Assembly: GCA_014360335.1 (NCBI GenBank)
Contig: JACIXS010000254.1
Coordinates: forward strand, 1 to 32,685
From: a bacterium
Lineage (GTDB): Bacteria > DUMJ01
DNA length: 32,685 bases
Direction of reading: 5' to 3'
In this document: positions 26,075 to 32,685 of the stretch, in pieces
How positions within the stretch are numbered: the first letter of the stretch is position 1
Layout: each line of letters opens with the position of its first letter
Translations under genes and position numbers: made by a program
The notes under the pieces: generated by a model
Database searches by the model: none
What the model was told of the DNA's origin: nothing
Seen by the model: only the letters and a program-made list of their open reading frames with translations

Positions 26075-28047
26075 TATCTCTTTACCGGCTGTCCTAAGAT
26101 TTCTCTTAGCTTAATAATTTCATCACGAATCTTTGCCGCCTTTTCAAACTCCAGATTCTCTGCAGCCCTGCGCATCTCCTTCTCCAAGAATTTCAGTCTT
26201 TTAGCTATCTCCTTTTTAGAGAGCTCCTCTACATCATAGATCTCTTCATCCTCAGCTACCTCTAGCATATCCCTAACCTCTTTCTTTATCGAGGTAGGAG
26301 TTATATTATGGAGCCTATTATACTCAAGCTGTGCCATTCTTCTCCTATTCGTCTCCTCTATAGCCCTTCTCATAGAAGACGTAACAAAGTCTGCATACAT
26401 TATGACCCTACCATTTATATTTCTTGCTGCTCTTCCCATAACCTGTATGAGAGATCGCTCAGATCTTAGGAAGCCCTCTTTATCTGCATCTAGTATAGCT
26501 ACCAAGGTTACCTCCGGAAGGTCAAGACCCTCTCTCAAAAGGTTTATTCCTACTACTACATCATACTTTCCACTTCTGAGTCCTTTTATAATCTTTGTCC
26601 TCTCTATAGCATCTATCTCAGAATGAATATATGTAACCTTTATATTTAACTCCTTAAGGAATTGGCTTAAATCTTCAGCCATCCTCTTTGTAAGTGTAGT
26701 GACTAAGACTCTACCTCCATCATCTACCGTCTTTTTGATCTCCTTTATAAGGTCCTCTATCTGACCTTCAGTTGGTCTTATCTGTATCTCTGGATCTGGA
26801 ACTCCAGTCGGTCTTATGAGCTGTTCTACTACTTGGCTAGATACCTCTAGCTCGTATGGGCCTGGGGTAGCGGAGACAAATATCGTCTGCCCTACAATAT
26901 TTATAAATTCATCAAACTTAAGAGGTCTATTATCTAATGCTGATGGCAATCTAAAGCCATACTCCACTAGGGTCTCTTTTCTCGACCTATCACCTTCATA
27001 CATCCCCCTAAGCTGAGGTATAGTCACATGGGACTCATCAATAAATAGCAGAAAATCTTTAGGGAAGTAATCTATAAGCGTGTATGGCCTCTCTCCCGGT
27101 TTACGACCACTTAGGTGTCTCGAATAGTTCTCTATACCAGGACAGTATCCAATCTCTAAGAGCATCTCTATATCATACAGTGTCCTGGATTCAAGCCTTT
27201 GTGCCTCTAGCAATTTCCCCTGAGACCTAAACTCTTTTAGTCTCTCCTCTAATTCAGCCTTTATACTCTCTACTGCCCTGAGAAGTTTGCTCCTTGTTGT
27301 TACAAAGTGCTTGGCTGGATAGATAACAATAGACTTCAATGTCCCTAGGATTTCACCAGTTATGGGATCAAACTCTATAATTCTATCTACCGTATCTCCA
27401 AAACAGTCTATCCTGTAGATGATCTCCTCTGAGGATGGGAATATCTCTATGATATCTCCCCTTACCCTAAAGTTACCTCTACCAAGCTCGGTATCGTTTC
27501 TCTCGTACTGTAGGTCAACAAGCTTATCTAAAAGAGCTTCCCTGTCTATAGTGTCTCCAACCCTTATCTGGGCAGTAATCTCTTGATAGTCCTCAGGAGA
27601 ACCTAATCCGTAGATACAGGAGACACTCGCCACTATTATGACATCCCTACGCTCCATAAGTGCCTGTGTAGCGGAATGTCTCATCCTGTCGATTTCATCG
27701 TTTATTGACGCATCCTTTTCTATATAAGTATCGGTGGTTGGTATATAGGCTTCGGGTTGATAGTAATCGTAATAACTGATGAAGTATTCTACCGCATTAT
27801 AGGGAAAGAAAGTCTTAAATTCGCTATATAACTGTGCAGCTAAGGTCTTATTATGGGCAATAACAAGGGTTGGTCTCTGAACTCTCTCTATGATGTTAGC
27901 CATAGTAAAGGTCTTCCCGCTTCCCGTTACCCCTAGAAGCGTCTGAAACCTGTAACCTTTCCTTAGCCCTTCTACCAGTTTCTCTATAGCTTGAGGCTGA
28001 TCACCGGTAGGCTTAAAATTAGAAACTAATCTAAATTCTCTACTCAT
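26074..28047 (-). CDS. uvrB: Excinuclease ABC subunit B
   Basis: Helicase-like subunit that verifies damage and recruits UvrC. The 657 residues begin with [20 protein letters not shown]. Motifs: Walker [13 protein letters not shown] near 39; the DNA-clamping beta-hairpin [16 protein letters not shown] near 88-103; the DESH helicase box; [20 protein letters not shown] and QVMGRAARN (motifs V-VI); and the C-terminal UVR domain [13 protein letters not shown] that pairs with UvrC. The ATG follows AAGGGG. It is the first gene of a seven-gene operon running to 19662. The operon promoter is an extended -10 just after the GH4 terminator. Confidence 0.98.
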   Translation of the reverse strand: MSREFRLVSNFKPTGDQPQAIEKLVEGLRKGYRFQTLLGVTGSGKTFTMANIIERVQRPTLVIAHNKTLAAQLYSEFKTFFPYNAVEYFISYYDYYQPEAYIPTTDTYIEKDASINDEIDRMRHSATQALMERRDVIIVASVSCIYGLGSPEDYQEITAQIRVGDTIDREALLDKLVDLQYERNDTELGRGNFRVRGDIIEIFPSSEEIIYRIDCFGDTVDRIIEFDPITGEILGTLKSIVIYPAKHFVTTRSKLLRAVESIKAELEERLKEFRSQGKLLEAQRLESRTLYDIEMLLEIGYCPGIENYSRHLSGRKPGERPYTLIDYFPKDFLLFIDESHVTIPQLRGMYEGDRSRKETLVEYGFRLPSALDNRPLKFDEFINIVGQTIFVSATPGPYELEVSSQVVEQLIRPTGVPDPEIQIRPTEGQIEDLIKEIKKTVDDGGRVLVTTLTKRMAEDLSQFLKELNIKVTYIHSEIDAIERTKIIKGLRSGKYDVVVGINLLREGLDLPEVTLVAILDADKEGFLRSERSLIQVMGRAARNINGRVIMYADFVTSSMRRAIEETNRRRMAQLEYNRLHNITPTSIKKEVRDMLEVAEDEEIYDVEELSKKEIAKRLKFLEKEMRRAAENLEFEKAAKIRDEIIKLREILGQPVKR

Positions 28048-28065
28048 AGTAATACCCCTTAGTAA

Positions 28066-28071
28066 ATTATA
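28066..28071 (-). promoter_or_regulatory. Extended -10 of the uvrB operon promoter
   Basis: On the minus strand TGTTATAAT (TATAAT at 28066-28071) lies about 20 bases upstream of the uvrB ATG. No consensus -35 is seen; the -35 position falls inside the preceding terminator hairpin. I saw no clear LexA box. Confidence 0.5.
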
Positions 28072-28080
28072 ACACAGAAA

Positions 28081-28118
28081 TAAAAAAGACAGCCCCCAAC
28101 ATAGTAAGGAGGCTGTCT
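28081..28118 (-). terminator. Intrinsic terminator of the SBP-nitroreductase-GH4 cluster
   Basis: In the minus direction an 11-bp stem (28108-28118 with 28087-28097, one G-U pair), a 10-base loop and a run of six T form a classic Rho-independent terminator, about 27 bases after the GH4 stop. Confidence 0.85.
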
Positions 28119-28145
28119 GTCCTATCTTGTCTTAAAATAAACTTA

Positions 28146-29501
28146 CTATCTGTAATGTTCTCTAAGGTCGCTATTCCACTCCTGCATTAACAACTCTTCT
28201 AGAAGATTCTTTGCCTGCTCGAATGATTTTGTCCTATGGTCTTCTGCAATCATAAGCAAAAGACTCATCCTATCCCTATCTCTAAATGCCTGTAGTATGT
28301 TCTCCATCCTCCACCATCTTGGAGCTATGATATGAACCATTAATCTGCTTGGAAGTTTCCCAATCTTTTCTCTCTCTATAGCATCTTTGCCTACAATAAC
28401 AGGGATTTCTACTACTACATCATCCGGAATCCCTTCTATCGCTCCGTTATTTGGCACATTTAGGATAAGTCTAAGTTTTTTATCGTTTACTACCGAATCT
28501 ATAAATGGAACAATGGACTCTGAACTTGGTAGCATTGAGAATTCTCTAGCCAGACTTAGCTCTTTATTCTCATAAGCCATAATCATTGACCTCAGTCTAA
28601 GCTTTAATCCAAAGAGATACATAGTCCAACCAATCTCTGAATCTGGTCCACCTGAAGAAAACCACTTCTTCTTTGTCTCCAAGTCTGTATTGAACCACCA
28701 AGGAGAGACACTCCTTACCGTATCACCTACTGGGAAAAGACCATAGAGCCTATACATCTCTATTACTGCCGGACAGAGCTGATACCCCCATGGGTTATTC
28801 AGATACTCTTCACTCTGGAAATACCTTGCTGATTCTTTTTCTATCCAATCATTAAGAAGCGGATAACCATCTTTACCCTGATACAAGAATTTTGTCAACC
28901 AGATACAGTGATTGAATCCAGCAACCTGAAACTCTATATCCTCCTCTTTTAGCCCCATAACCTTCGTTACCATCTTAAACTCTTCTGCCCCATGACAGAA
29001 ACCTATAGCCTTTAGTTTTGTCTCTCTCACAACAAGGTTTGTTCCTTCAAATACAGGATTAGATACCTGTAAGAAGTATGCATCTGGATTTATCCTCTCA
29101 ACATCTCTTGCTAGGTCCAAGATAAAGTTTAGTTGTTTAAAAGCGGCAAAACCTCCATAGTAATCACTCACCATATCCCCTATCCCCCTGTAATATCCAT
29201 GCTTTTCTGCTATATCCCTCTCTAGTTCCATAAACCCGTAACCGCCAACCTTTACTGTGTTTATCACAAAGTCTGCCCCATCCAGAGCCCTTTCTCTATC
29301 TGTAGTCTTCTCTAACTTTAAGTTGGCAGAGACCTCTTTCATATACCTCGATGCCAAGTCATAAACCATATCAAGTCGCTTTTCATCGATATCCATAAAT
29401 GTAACAGTGCTTCCATACAGGTCTTTAGCCAGTGTTAAATCCCTAATAAGACTAGCAGAGAAAGACACACTACCAGCACCAATAATAGATATCTTAGGCA
29501 T
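28146..29501 (-). CDS. Glycoside hydrolase family 4, NAD/Mn-dependent; CHG motif suggests a uronidase
   Basis: The 451-residue protein has the family's N-terminal NAD site (PKISIIGAGSVSFSASLIRD). It also has the substrate and metal loop SNPVFEGTNL near 147-156, the metal-ligand motif Cys169-His170-Gly and AGFNHCIWL with His198. GH4 enzymes cleave glycosides by oxidation at C3 using NAD and Mn2+. The residues after the metal cysteine vary with specificity. As I recall, CHG marks alpha-glucuronidase/galacturonidase-type members, while CHE and CHSV mark alpha-glucosidase and alpha-galactosidase, so I infer a uronic-acid substrate. The ATG follows GGAGGTGA, 15 bases after the nitroreductase stop; there is no signal peptide. 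Confidence 0.87.
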   Translation of the reverse strand: MPKISIIGAGSVSFSASLIRDLTLAKDLYGSTVTFMDIDEKRLDMVYDLASRYMKEVSANLKLEKTTDRERALDGADFVINTVKVGGYGFMELERDIAEKHGYYRGIGDMVSDYYGGFAAFKQLNFILDLARDVERINPDAYFLQVSNPVFEGTNLVVRETKLKAIGFCHGAEEFKMVTKVMGLKEEDIEFQVAGFNHCIWLTKFLYQGKDGYPLLNDWIEKESARYFQSEEYLNNPWGYQLCPAVIEMYRLYGLFPVGDTVRSVSPWWFNTDLETKKKWFSSGGPDSEIGWTMYLFGLKLRLRSMIMAYENKELSLAREFSMLPSSESIVPFIDSVVNDKKLRLILNVPNNGAIEGIPDDVVVEIPVIVGKDAIEREKIGKLPSRLMVHIIAPRWWRMENILQAFRDRDRMSLLLMIAEDHRTKSFEQAKNLLEELLMQEWNSDLREHYR

Positions 29502-29516
29502 AGAAACTCACCTCCA

Positions 29517-30179
29517 TTATTTCCTTCCTATTGGAATTACATATAGAGGATTCTCCCCTCTTTCTAGATTTAAAACTCTCTTTACTCCCTCATCATCAAA
29601 TGCACCTATAACCACTGTGCCAAGCCCTAAGGCTTCACACTGTAGATATATGTTCTGTGCACTATGACCTGCCTCCATATATACATATCTAATGCCTCTT
29701 TCCCCATATTTTCTAGTAGTTCTTTCAAACACAGCAGATATTACAACAGCTATTGGTGCACGCCTTATACAGTCTTGCATAAGAGAAACTCTATACAGAT
29801 CTATTCTCTTATCTCCTGAGGAGACTAATACGATATCATGTTTCTCAGGTCTATATTTGTATATACCTGGTTCTAAATCTTTTACTCTTCCTACAACAAC
29901 ATATATCTCTAATGGATATAATGCTCCTGCAGAAGGGGTAGACCTAAAACCCATTCTCTTGTCTGTAATCCCCTGAGCAGACCATAGAATCTGTGAGATT
30001 TCTAGGATAGTCAAAGGCTCATCTTTATACTCTCTTACTGATCTTCTCTTAAGTATAGCCTCCTCTACAGATGTATTACTAGAGAATCTTGGTTGAGGTA
30101 ACCTCACTATTTTATCCTCTCCATAAGCTAAAATTGGCAGTAAGACTAAAGAAATAAGTAGAAATATAAAAATCTTCAA
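29517..30179 (-). CDS. Exported SagB/ThcOx-type nitroreductase-family protein
   Basis: The 220-residue protein begins at TTG (30177-30179) with GGAG seven bases upstream. A signal peptide (about 1-20, MKIFIFLLISLVLLPILAYG) precedes a nitroreductase-fold domain: ILKRRSVREYKDEPLTILEI near 43 (FMN phosphate contacts), STPSAGALYPLEIYVVV near 84, YMEAGHSAQNIYLQCEALGL near 168 and GLGTVVIGAFDD. This is the single-domain SagB-type subgroup of flavin oxidoreductases. An exported member is unusual because FMN must be acquired outside or carried through Tat, and no twin-arginine is seen. No peptide-modification partner genes are nearby. It lies between a solute-binding protein and a glycosidase; its function is unknown. 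Confidence 0.82.
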   Translation of the reverse strand: MKIFIFLLISLVLLPILAYGEDKIVRLPQPRFSSNTSVEEAILKRRSVREYKDEPLTILEISQILWSAQGITDKRMGFRSTPSAGALYPLEIYVVVGRVKDLEPGIYKYRPEKHDIVLVSSGDKRIDLYRVSLMQDCIRRAPIAVVISAVFERTTRKYGERGIRYVYMEAGHSAQNIYLQCEALGLGTVVIGAFDDEGVKRVLNLERGENPLYVIPIGRK

Positions 30180-30205
30180 TCTTTCACTCCGTGCCCTTAG
30201 TCATA

Positions 30206-30235
30206 AGGGGATAGCAGGAATTCCTACTATCCCCT
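30206..30235 (-). terminator. Long near-perfect palindromic hairpin between SBP and nitroreductase genes
   Basis: A 30-bp palindrome, AGGGGATAG...CTATCCCCT, gives a 15-bp arm on each side of the centre with one G-U or A-C change. In the minus direction it is followed by TATGAC and not by a U-run. It may be a partial terminator or a 3'-end stabiliser that raises SBP mRNA over the downstream genes, as is common behind binding-protein genes. Confidence 0.6.
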
Positions 30236-30248
30236 ATCAATATTAACT

Positions 30249-32222
30249 CTATCTCTTAAAGAACCACTGTTCTGGTTTTGTCACATCCCACCAGGAAAGG
30301 TCATCTCCCCATAAAACCTTTTCTGGCACATTCTTCAGCTTGTTAGATATTATCACTGGACACTGTACCATACCTACAGTACCAATTAGATACAGGTTCC
30401 TAGCCTGGAAATCCCAAGCGATCTGAGCCCTTTTTACATATTCCTTATCTGTAACACTCAGATACCAACTGTCCAACGCCTTAAAGAATGCCTTCGTCTC
30501 TGGATCTGGCTCTTCTCCACTCTTACCACCAGTCTCCCACCAAAGTCCCCATTTAACTGCCCAGCCAATAGGATAGTAGTTTGGCCTCCATGTAGTCATA
30601 CCAGGGATAAAACAGCGCAACTCCAGCATACGGTTAGGGGACCAAACTCCAACATCGTGCAATCCTGCATTACCTCGAGTCACATATAGTGATCTTTCCT
30701 CAGGATTTAATGCTACTTTTATACCCACCTTCTCCCAGTAACCCTTTACTAGTTCGCACACCGTCTTTACTCCTCTGATACCTGCTCCTTCTACATAGGG
30801 AATGGTTATGGCAAGAGTCTTTCCATCTGGTCTTAATCTATAACCGTCTGGTCCACGCTTTAAACCTATTTCATCCAAAAGCTTGTTTGCCAAATCAGGG
30901 TCATACTGTATATAAGCCTTACCCCATTCTTCCTTATAGAAGCTACAACTTGGATGCACAGTAGCCTGCATTGGAACTCCAGTTCCTAGATATACGAACT
31001 TATTTATCTCATCTCTATTTATAGCTAAAGACATAGCCCTACTAAACCTTGAGTCTTGGAATATACTTCTTAATACAGGGTCAGGATGATTTCTATTAAA
31101 TCCAAAGGCGACCTCAGTCGGATTACTACTAGTCCAGAGGAGAACTCTATAATCACCCTTTTTCTCGTTCTCTTTGTAGAGGGTATAATCTTCCATATCT
31201 CCGCCTATAGCTAGACCACCATGTGTAAGCTCCCCACTAATTAGTTTCATAATACCCACTTCTCTATTTCCCACGATATCTACTACTAATCTGTCTATAT
31301 ATGGAAGCTGATTACCTGCAGGATCTATTGCACAGAAGTATGGATTACGGACATATGTTCTTCTCTCAGTAGTTCTACGTTCAAGTATCCAAGGACCTAG
31401 GACAGGGGTATTAGGATCTTGCCCTGAGGAACCCACATCCGCATGAAATTGGATTGCCTTAAACCAAGCATCGAAACCTTCTTCTTTAGCTAATTTATTA
31501 GCATCCGGATTATACTTTATATGCCATCTCTTAAGATAATGTTTTGGAGCATAGAATGCATTCTGTCCTGTAGAGAAATATCCTAAAATACCAATAATTG
31601 GTCTATAAGGAACAGAGAATCTTATCCTAATAGTATAATCATCTACCTTCTCAAACTTTGCTAATTTTCCTCCTGGCATCCATCTGGTAGGTTTTACTGG
31701 GGTAAGTTCATTGTTCAATATAAAATCTTCCCACCAAAATATTACATCATCTGCTGTAAAGAGTTGTCCATCGGACCATTTCATACCCTTCCTGAGATAT
31801 ACAGTGACTGTCCTTCCATCTCTAGATATCTCATACTTTTTAGCAATATTAGGAAGTATCTTTTTCCCCTCTATATCTGGACGGAAAAAGTAAAATTCTC
31901 TAGCATGCTCTATGTCTGAAAAGGCTGCGGGTCCTAAGGCTGCAGTTCTTAATTCTCCTCCATACTTACCAATCTCCTCTATTGGTACTATCACTAATGG
32001 GTCTTCAGGTAATCTCTTCTCAACTGGAGGAAGCTTACCCTGTTTTACTAGATCAGCCAACATAGGAGCTTCACTGAACTTAGTAATCTTTTTCCCTGTA
32101 AGTTTCTCGTAATCAGATAAGTTATATAGCCCTCCGGAGATTACTTTTCCCTGAGAAAAAGCTAAGGAAACTATACCTATGCTTAGAAAAAATATTAAAA
32201 CAAACACTAAAAACTTTTTCAC
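30249..32222 (-). CDS. ABC transporter extracellular solute-binding protein, family 5 (oligosaccharide or peptide)
   Basis: I place the start at GTG 32220-32222, giving 657 residues. A GTG nine bases earlier overlaps the ribosome binding site GGAGGTG and cannot be used well. A signal peptide (about 1-24, MKKFLVFVLIFFLSIGIVSL) precedes a large SBP_bac_5 domain: GKYGGELRTAALGP, YEISRDGRTVTVYLRKGMKW, SDGQLFTADDVIFWWEDF and FSRAMSLAINRDEINKFVY. Such long members in thermophilic saccharolytic bacteria bind oligosaccharides at least as often as peptides. The neighbouring GH4 enzyme supports a sugar ligand (inference). No permease or ATPase gene follows; these may lie beyond the right edge or elsewhere. 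Confidence 0.9.
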   Translation of the reverse strand: MKKFLVFVLIFFLSIGIVSLAFSQGKVISGGLYNLSDYEKLTGKKITKFSEAPMLADLVKQGKLPPVEKRLPEDPLVIVPIEEIGKYGGELRTAALGPAAFSDIEHAREFYFFRPDIEGKKILPNIAKKYEISRDGRTVTVYLRKGMKWSDGQLFTADDVIFWWEDFILNNELTPVKPTRWMPGGKLAKFEKVDDYTIRIRFSVPYRPIIGILGYFSTGQNAFYAPKHYLKRWHIKYNPDANKLAKEEGFDAWFKAIQFHADVGSSGQDPNTPVLGPWILERRTTERRTYVRNPYFCAIDPAGNQLPYIDRLVVDIVGNREVGIMKLISGELTHGGLAIGGDMEDYTLYKENEKKGDYRVLLWTSSNPTEVAFGFNRNHPDPVLRSIFQDSRFSRAMSLAINRDEINKFVYLGTGVPMQATVHPSCSFYKEEWGKAYIQYDPDLANKLLDEIGLKRGPDGYRLRPDGKTLAITIPYVEGAGIRGVKTVCELVKGYWEKVGIKVALNPEERSLYVTRGNAGLHDVGVWSPNRMLELRCFIPGMTTWRPNYYPIGWAVKWGLWWETGGKSGEEPDPETKAFFKALDSWYLSVTDKEYVKRAQIAWDFQARNLYLIGTVGMVQCPVIISNKLKNVPEKVLWGDDLSWWDVTKPEQWFFKR

Positions 32223-32266
32223 TTTAAGCACCTCCCCATATAATAATTTTTGATAAATGCACTACC

Positions 32267-32626
32267 TGCACCTTGAAAAGTTAATATTGCTTTAAGGGTA
32301 TTCCCCAGTGTATCATCTATTTAGAGTTAGATAGGGGTAATAACTTGCACCTCCTTGAGGATTATCCTCTTTAGAAAGTCTGTTACCCCCGGGTTGAGGT
32401 ATAGCTTCTAACACGTAGGGTGAGATACTTTACTAATCCCTCAGCCTAGCAAACTGAGGTGCATCCGATTAGTAATAGTATGCTCTTATGGCGAGGCTGT
32501 TGTTATCCTCAGTTATTACAACCAGAAATACCGTGAAGCTAACACTCATAAACATAAAAGAGCTCTGGTACTTACTGCCAGGAAGTTAGTACGAGCTGAT
32601 AACCACTATTTAATTTTCAAGGTGCA
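32267..32626. ncRNA. Candidate structured RNA or small mobile element, 360 bp with 13-bp inverted termini
   Basis: No coding frame exists in 32223-32685. TGCACCTTGAAAA (32267-32279) and TTTTCAAGGTGCA (32614-32626) are perfect inverted ends. Inside are several stems: 32299-32306 with 32334-32342 continued by 32315-32319 with 32328-32332; 32357-32361 with 32365-32369; 32430-32438 with 32467-32475 (9 perfect bp) enclosing 32439-32444 with 32454-32459; 32402-32408 with 32535-32541; and 32561-32565 plus 32568-32572 with 32588-32597. Together they suggest a folded RNA closed by a terminal helix. It lies 45 bp upstream of the SBP gene. The strand is not determined. I could not match it to tmRNA, RNase P, 6S, SRP or a known riboswitch. 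No target-site duplication was seen. Confidence 0.5.
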
Positions 32627-32644
32627 TATAGCTAACCTAAACTT

Positions 32645-32679
32645 TGCCTGACAGTTTTAGAAATTCTAAAAGTCAGGCA
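32645..32679. repeat. Two-part hairpin at the right edge
   Basis: TGCCTGAC (32645-32652) pairs with GTCAGGCA (32672-32679), and inside it TTTTAGA (32655-32661) pairs with TCTAAAA (32665-32671). There is a two-base bulge and a three-base loop. Neither strand has a U-run after it within the window, so it is not a recognisable terminator. It may belong to the 360-bp element next to it or to an element beyond the edge. Confidence 0.55.
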
Positions 32680-32685
32680 TACTAG

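Noticed and set aside
28048-28080. LexA/SOS box at the uvrB promoter
   Set aside because: The short leader contains only the extended -10 and the ribosome binding site; no CGAAC-N4-GTTCG or similar dyad is present.
32223-32231. GTG at 32229-32231 as start of the solute-binding protein
   Set aside because: This GTG is part of the GGAGGTG ribosome binding site; the GTG at 32222 has correct spacing and starts a normal signal peptide.
32267-32626. Known stable RNAs (tmRNA, RNase P, 6S, SRP), T-box, cyclic di-GMP riboswitch, group I or II intron core, tRNA
   Set aside because: None of the conserved core sequences I know (for example GAGGAAAGTCC, the T-box AGGGTGG-type bulge, the TTCRA T-loop, the domain V catalytic triad) is present on either strand; a covariance-model scan would be decisive.
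1-32685. CRISPR array, rRNA or tRNA genes
   Set aside because: No regularly spaced direct repeats and no rRNA or tRNA signature sequences were seen on either strand.

Overview
The window looks like chromosomal DNA from an anaerobic, saccharolytic and probably thermophilic bacterium with AT-rich DNA. The evidence is an oxygen-sensitive class III ribonucleotide reductase with its radical-SAM activase, sugar-active enzymes (GH38, GH4), a large family 5 solute-binding protein, sugar-type regulators, and a heavy use of ATA, AGA and AGG codons. No rRNA or tRNA is present, so I do not name a taxon.

Layout. 1-770: the 5' part of a GntR/LacI-type sugar regulator (minus, cut by the left edge), with its promoter and a probable operator. 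771-2843 (minus): a membrane sensor with a periplasmic binding domain, GAF and HD-GYP. 2975-8414 (plus): an anaerobic deoxynucleotide operon, nrdD-dcd-nrdG. nrdD carries two in-frame inteins (317 and 380 codons) that together are exactly half of its 1394 codons. 8385-13436 (minus): SorC-type regulator, E1alpha, E1beta and E2 of a 2-oxoacid (pyruvate or acetoin) dehydrogenase, then a DapA/NanA-family aldolase. The regulator's promoter places a GTG start seven bases after the -10, suggesting a leaderless mRNA, under a large palindromic operator. 13560-16283 (minus): GH38 alpha-mannosidase, divergent from an MFS transporter (16392-17525) across a symmetric -10 element. 17527-18813 (minus): exported PhoPQ-activated-type alpha/beta hydrolase. 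18866-19395: remnant of a beta-class DNA methyltransferase.

19662-28047 (minus) is a tightly packed operon, uvrB-uvrA-uvrC-ogt-membrane protein-pyrF-nudix. Most junctions overlap, so nucleotide excision repair, alkylguanine repair and nucleotide metabolism are probably co-transcribed. It ends in a C-rich, G-poor RNA tail (eight G-runs on the plus strand). 28146-32222 (minus) is a second sugar-related cluster: solute-binding protein, exported SagB-like nitroreductase, GH4 glycosidase, closed by an intrinsic terminator.

The last 463 bases hold no gene. Within them, 32267-32626 is exactly 360 bp bounded by perfect 13-bp inverted termini and filled with hairpins, some mutually exclusive. It is either a structured RNA (5' leader or stand-alone) or a small non-autonomous mobile element, and I could not match it to a known RNA class. 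This element and the doubly interrupted nrdD are the two most interesting things in the window.
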